A DNA stretch of 57,855 nucleotides. Origin: Alkalihalophilus marmarensis DSM 21297 (lineage in GTDB: Bacteria; Bacillota; Bacilli; Bacillales; Bacillaceae_D). Below are positions 54,893-57,855 of the stretch, piece by piece. The number at the start of each line of letters is the position of its first letter. Position 1 is the stretch's first letter. The notes beneath the pieces were generated by a model, which did no database searches, had not been told where the DNA came from, and was given only the letters and a program-made list of their open reading frames with translations. Location: the NCBI RefSeq assembly GCF_000474275.2, contig NZ_ATAE01000040.1, forward strand, positions 1-57,855, in the 5' to 3' direction. Both the position numbers and the translations under genes were made by a program.

Positions 54893-56743
54893 TTATTGAT
54901 TTCCATATAACTGGGCAAATAATGATTCTGCTTGCGCATTCGCTTGCTGCATCGCTTTTTCCATTGCCGTAAACTGGCGCCAGTAACGGTCTTCTACTTG
55001 CTGAAGACGACGTTCGAAATTGGTAATTCGGGTATTAATTGATTCAATTTCACGCCCTAAGGTGAACTGATGGTTCGCAACCTTACCGCCCATTCCCCCA
55101 GCACGGCCTGAAATGCTATCAATCCCGCTTGTCAGCGTCTCACGCATGCGGCGGATGATCCCTTTCTCACCTGATGTAGGGCCATCGGAGTTAAAGATTG
55201 CAGCTACACCAGCAGGGTCCCTTTCGATTGCTTGTCGCAGTCGGTCTTCATTAATTTCAAGTTTCCCGCGGTCATTATAATCACGAGAGGTTGTTATTCC
55301 AATCGCTGAGAGCTGATTATAATCCGAACCTAGGTTATTTGAGACCATCCCGTAAATATCCGTACGCATCCGGTCCATTACACTTTGGATCATCCGGTCA
55401 TTCCGCAACATCCCGCTTTGCGCACGTTCATCCCAACGCTCCGCTTCCTTTTCGCTGATCGCGTCACGCTCTTCATCCGTAAGCGGCTTGTAATCACGGT
55501 AACGCTCTTCAGTCAGCTTGCCATTTACAAAATCAAGAAGCTCGTTGTATTGATCAACGAATCCTTTAATCGTGTCGAATACTTTATCTGTATCGGTGCT
55601 GACGTTTAGGGAGACTTCTTCATTCCCTACTGTTTCACCTCTGAGTGTGATGGTTACTCCGTCGATGGTGAAGGTGTTAGTTTGACGTTGTGTCTCCATA
55701 CCATTTATGGTGAAGACGGCGTTTTTGGCTGCTTGCCCATTCGTAAGAACATTTTCACCTTCTTCATTAACTTCGTAGCTTTCTTTAAGCTTCAATACAT
55801 CTTTAAAGAAACCCTCTCCAAAGATCATCTCTTGTCCGCCGTTTTTATTATTAATTCCGGTTTCTTTTCTTGTAGCTGCTACGCCATCCGTATGCTCGTC
55901 ATAAAACATACTGACGCCTACATTTGATCTATTGACCTTTTGAAATATTTGACTTAATGTCTCTGAATCTTTGATAACAAAAGTATCTTTTATTGCATTA
56001 CCTTCACGATCAAATGTAGTGATTGAGGAAGTAGTATAATTAGCCGTCTCACTATTCTCAATATATGTCACTGATACTTGGGCTCCAGCTGGTAAACCAT
56101 TGGCAAATGTTAGTGTCCCTGTACCGTAATCAACTTTTACTTCATCAGCCCCGGGATCACCAGTAGTTGTTTTATACTCTTTCCCATTTACTTTGACTAC
56201 TGTATCACCAACTGCATCAGTATTTAAATTGGAATTCCCATTAGCAAATGAGACAGTATTGGAAGATGAAGAAACTCTGATTGTTTCTGTTTTAGCCAAA
56301 CCGGATTTCCATACATCTTTTGTCAATTCACCATCTACATACGTTTCTGGTATTTGGCCTTTTATTGCCTGATTTGTTATAATTTTCGCGCCTTCAGTAA
56401 TCGAACCGGAGCTGAACCTTGACTCCGATCGTGCTAGACTATCAATGTTTGATAACCGCAGCGAGACGTTACCTGCATTAGGGCTGGCTGTAGCCGTCAC
56501 TAGGCTGCTATTTGTACTTGTCGCCCTCTTCGCACTTAAATTCGCACTCGTTAAAATAAACTGATCGACCATTTTATTTCGAAACTCATTAAACTTCCGG
56601 TTCACTTCGCGGTACGCATCCATCTGCCATTCAACGACCTGGCGCTGCTTCACCATATTATCTACAGGCATACGCTCGGCCCGCATTAAGTCACGCATGA
56701 TTTGCTCGGTATCCATACCCGAGGCTAAACCACCCATCCTCAT
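54893..56743 (-). CDS. fliD: Flagellar hook-associated protein 2 / filament cap FliD
   Basis: A 616-residue cap protein, longer than the approximately 500 of Bacillus subtilis. The N-terminus MRMGGLASGMDTEQIMRDLMRAERMPVD is diagnostic; the C-terminal domain contains SAIGITTSRDYNDRGKLEINEDRLRQAI and a long terminal coiled coil (TLGREIESINTRITNFERRLQQVEDRYWRQFTAMEKAM). The middle (about 150-350) is Ser/Thr/Asn rich and probably surface exposed and variable, accounting for the extra length. Own sigma-D promoter and terminator; normally next to fliS. Confidence 0.95.
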   Translation of the reverse strand: MRMGGLASGMDTEQIMRDLMRAERMPVDNMVKQRQVVEWQMDAYREVNRKFNEFRNKMVDQFILTSANLSAKRATSTNSSLVTATASPNAGNVSLRLSNIDSLARSESRFSSGSITEGAKIITNQAIKGQIPETYVDGELTKDVWKSGLAKTETIRVSSSSNTVSFANGNSNLNTDAVGDTVVKVNGKEYKTTTGDPGADEVKVDYGTGTLTFANGLPAGAQVSVTYIENSETANYTTSSITTFDREGNAIKDTFVIKDSETLSQIFQKVNRSNVGVSMFYDEHTDGVAATRKETGINNKNGGQEMIFGEGFFKDVLKLKESYEVNEEGENVLTNGQAAKNAVFTINGMETQRQTNTFTIDGVTITLRGETVGNEEVSLNVSTDTDKVFDTIKGFVDQYNELLDFVNGKLTEERYRDYKPLTDEERDAISEKEAERWDERAQSGMLRNDRMIQSVMDRMRTDIYGMVSNNLGSDYNQLSAIGITTSRDYNDRGKLEINEDRLRQAIERDPAGVAAIFNSDGPTSGEKGIIRRMRETLTSGIDSISGRAGGMGGKVANHQFTLGREIESINTRITNFERRLQQVEDRYWRQFTAMEKAMQQANAQAESLFAQLYGNQ

Positions 56744-56781
56744 TTCACTTCACTCCTCGTCACTGCACATTGTTACTTTTT

Positions 56782-56808
56782 ATATCGGATATGTATTTGT
56801 ATTTGTTA
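56782..56808 (-). promoter_or_regulatory. Sigma-D promoter of fliD
   Basis: Minus strand TAAC, 15-bp spacer, TCCGATAT (7 of 8 to GCCGATAT), about 40-65 bp before the start codon. Confidence 0.72.
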
Positions 56809-56815
56809 AGCCTTA

Positions 56816-57058
56816 TTAATGAAGTGTCTCAGGAGCAGCTTTCCTTTGTAACTCTATTACTTCATTTCGCAACTGTTGAAACTGTTCGTTAAGAGATTCC
56901 CATTCCAATTGTGAAAGCCCTGAGTCCAGTGAAGCCTCTGCCAGTTCTCTCATTTCAATTAACTTTCTCTCAATTGCTTCTAGTAATTGAGCTTGCTCCC
57001 TGCTCCACTCTAGCTGCTGCTGCAAAAACACAATCTGTTCTTTTGTTTCTTCATTCAT
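56816..57058 (-). CDS. Small coiled-coil protein, flagellar-locus hypothetical
   Basis: An 80-residue protein predicted to be almost wholly coiled coil (EQIVFLQQQLEWSREQAQLLEAIERKLIEMRELAEASL and WESLNEQFQQLRNEVIELQRKAA). No signal peptide or membrane segment. Not recognised. Its stop lies just upstream of the fliD sigma-D promoter, and a terminator lies on its other side. Size and shape resemble export chaperones or FliT-like adaptors, but that is speculation. Confidence 0.6.
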   Translation of the reverse strand: MNEETKEQIVFLQQQLEWSREQAQLLEAIERKLIEMRELAEASLDSGLSQLEWESLNEQFQQLRNEVIELQRKAAPETLH

Positions 57059-57077
57059 ATGTCATCCCACCTTATAA

Positions 57078-57106
57078 AAGAAAAGAGCAACCACTCTGGT
57101 TACTCT
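57078..57106 (-). terminator. Terminator after YjfB-like gene
   Basis: AGAGTAACC/GGTTGCTCT stem (one mismatch) with a 5-nt loop, then TTTCTTTT on the minus strand. Confidence 0.7.
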
Positions 57107-57306
57107 TACAAACTCAAATCAATCGAACTCCCTAAATGCGGCTGAGTTGCTTGCTGAATCGCTCTGGCATCAGCTGAACTCATTAACTTCTGCAGCGCTT
57201 CACCTTGCTGCTCGGCATTTCCCATCGCCTTTTTCATCACAGCCATCGAAGCCTGCTGCTGCACCTGGCCTTGATTAAGAGCCATTGAAAGTAATGCGAT
57301 ATCCAT
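57106..57306 (-). CDS. YjfB-family putative motility protein
   Basis: A 66-residue protein matching the YjfB motility family: MDIALLSMALNQGQVQQQASMAVMKKAMG start, a QQGEALQKLM middle and a C-terminal HLGSSIDLSL. Family members are often found in flagellar regulons of Firmicutes; function is unknown. It follows the gene at 57325 by 18 bp, so both are probably driven by the sigma-D promoter at 57730-57756. Confidence 0.82.
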   Translation of the reverse strand: MDIALLSMALNQGQVQQQASMAVMKKAMGNAEQQGEALQKLMSSADARAIQQATQPHLGSSIDLSL

Positions 57307-57324
57307 CTAAACCCTCCTATCCTA

Positions 57325-57693
57325 TTACGAAACCAAATACTTAGAAAAAGCCGTTGAACACCCCGCTTCCACTTTTTTCAGCTGAGGAAGCATGTTAAAC
57401 TGAACCACTTCCTTCGCACGTCCGAATTCCTTCTTCTCATAATGAGTTAACACAAGCTCCAAACTCTCACGAACTTTACCAAGCTGCGCGCTGATCGCTT
57501 CACCCTCAACTTCTTCAACCACAGGCGTAATCGAACGCTCAATGGCAGCATACGCCTTCATAATATCTTCAAACAAAATAATCGCCTTCTCAAATCGGCC
57601 TTCATTTAATAGAAGCTGAAGATGACTGGCTCCCTCTACCATTGTGTTAACTAACTCCACCGACTGCTCCATCACATCATGGTATTTTTCCAT
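57325..57693 (-). CDS. Helical hypothetical protein of the flagellar regulon
   Basis: A 122-residue all-helical protein (SVELVNTMVEGASHLQLLLNEGRFEKAIILFEDIMKAYAAIERSI... and YEKKEFGRAKEVVQFNMLPQLKKVE). Not recognised; no signal peptide. ATG 57693 is chosen because GGGAAG lies 11 bases ahead; a GTG three codons upstream is too close to that site. A sigma-D promoter immediately upstream and the YjfB gene downstream tie it to motility. It might be a flagellar chaperone-type bundle, unproven. Confidence 0.7.
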   Translation of the reverse strand: MEKYHDVMEQSVELVNTMVEGASHLQLLLNEGRFEKAIILFEDIMKAYAAIERSITPVVEEVEGEAISAQLGKVRESLELVLTHYEKKEFGRAKEVVQFNMLPQLKKVEAGCSTAFSKYLVS

Positions 57694-57729
57694 TGGTATC
57701 ACTACTTCCCTAATAAGTTTCTATTATTA

Positions 57730-57756
57730 GTATCGGTGAGTGAAGGGGAAAGTTGA
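57730..57756 (-). promoter_or_regulatory. Sigma-D promoter of motility gene pair
   Basis: Minus strand TCAA, 15-bp spacer, ACCGATAC (6 of 8 to GCCGATAT), about 40-65 bp before the start codon at 57693. The remaining 99 bases of the window show no gene. Confidence 0.65.
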
Positions 57757-57855
57757 GAAAAATAAAAAATTCCAACGAGATGCGAGAGTTTAAATTTGTT
57801 ATTCATTTAGACGACAAGATCTATTAAAGCTTCGGGCGATGACAAGTACTGTTTG

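Overview
The window reads as a stretch of a Bacillaceae chromosome, most likely an alkaliphilic or salt-tolerant Bacillus relative (Alkalihalobacillus/Shouchella type). This rests on Bacillus subtilis-like gene order (crh-whiA-glmR-rapZ-yvcI-trxB; hisZ-G-D-B-H-A-F-I; yvoF-ppaX-yvoD-lgt-hprK; yvlD-C-B; uvrA-uvrB-csbA-minJ-ctpB-ftsX-ftsE-cccB; prfB-secA-hpf; flagellar fli genes), on sigma-A/B/D/H promoter types, and on very acidic exported lipoproteins such as the cytochrome c551 linker, which is typical of alkaliphiles. Species is not determinable from sequence reading alone. No rRNA, tRNA, CRISPR array, complete IS element or prophage was seen.

Layout. 1-880: no gene, but a composite of GC-rich dispersed repeats that recurs at 27.5-28.3 kb. 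0.9-7 kb: crh, whiA, glmR, rapZ, Nudix, trxB and a TPR gene. 7.2-7.9 kb: a DoxX membrane protein behind a promoter with Rex-like operators. 8-14.4 kb: complete histidine operon. 14.6-14.8 kb: an array of short repeats in strict 21-bp phase. 14.9-19 kb: acetyltransferase, ppaX, nucleoside-gate protein, lgt and hprK. 19-26 kb: envelope-stress genes, uvrA, uvrB and csbA. 26-34.8 kb: minJ, ctpB, an M23 murein hydrolase, ftsX, ftsE, cccB and a YitT protein. 35-39 kb: a second 21-bp array, prfB with its programmed frameshift, and secA. 39.3-43.7 kb (plus strand): a DcuS/CitA-type two-component system, a third 21-bp array and a DASS dicarboxylate transporter carrying a cre site. 43.8-47 kb: DUF1906 protein, hpf, a cold-shock protein and an acidic lipoprotein. 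47.0-47.4 kb: a compact candidate type I toxin-antitoxin locus absent from ordinary ORF lists. 47.4-57.7 kb: flagellar genes split by a nitrite-assimilation operon and an AT-rich orphan lipoprotein.

How it works together. HprK phosphorylates Ser46 of Crh (and HPr), the co-repressors of CcpA; a good cre lies in front of the dicarboxylate carrier, so sensor, signal and target of catabolite repression share the window. The nitrite operon (siroheme synthesis, nitrite channel, NADH-nitrite reductase) has a TnrA/GlnR box centred near -50, the position used for TnrA activation. FtsEX, an adjacent coiled-coil M23 hydrolase, CtpB and MinJ form a cell-wall/division block. All four flagellar transcription units carry recognisable sigma-D promoters, and hpf carries overlapping sigma-H and sigma-B promoters.

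Most noteworthy: (i) three intergenic arrays with different core words (CGCAATTA or AGCAAAT) but the same 21-bp spacing, associated with a GGGACTGAG-like word and, in two cases, a GAGCGCTC palindrome; (ii) the 37-codon holin-like toxin with convergent antisense RNA and a sequestered ribosome binding site; (iii) Rex-type operators at doxX; (iv) the large composite repeats near both ends of the first half.
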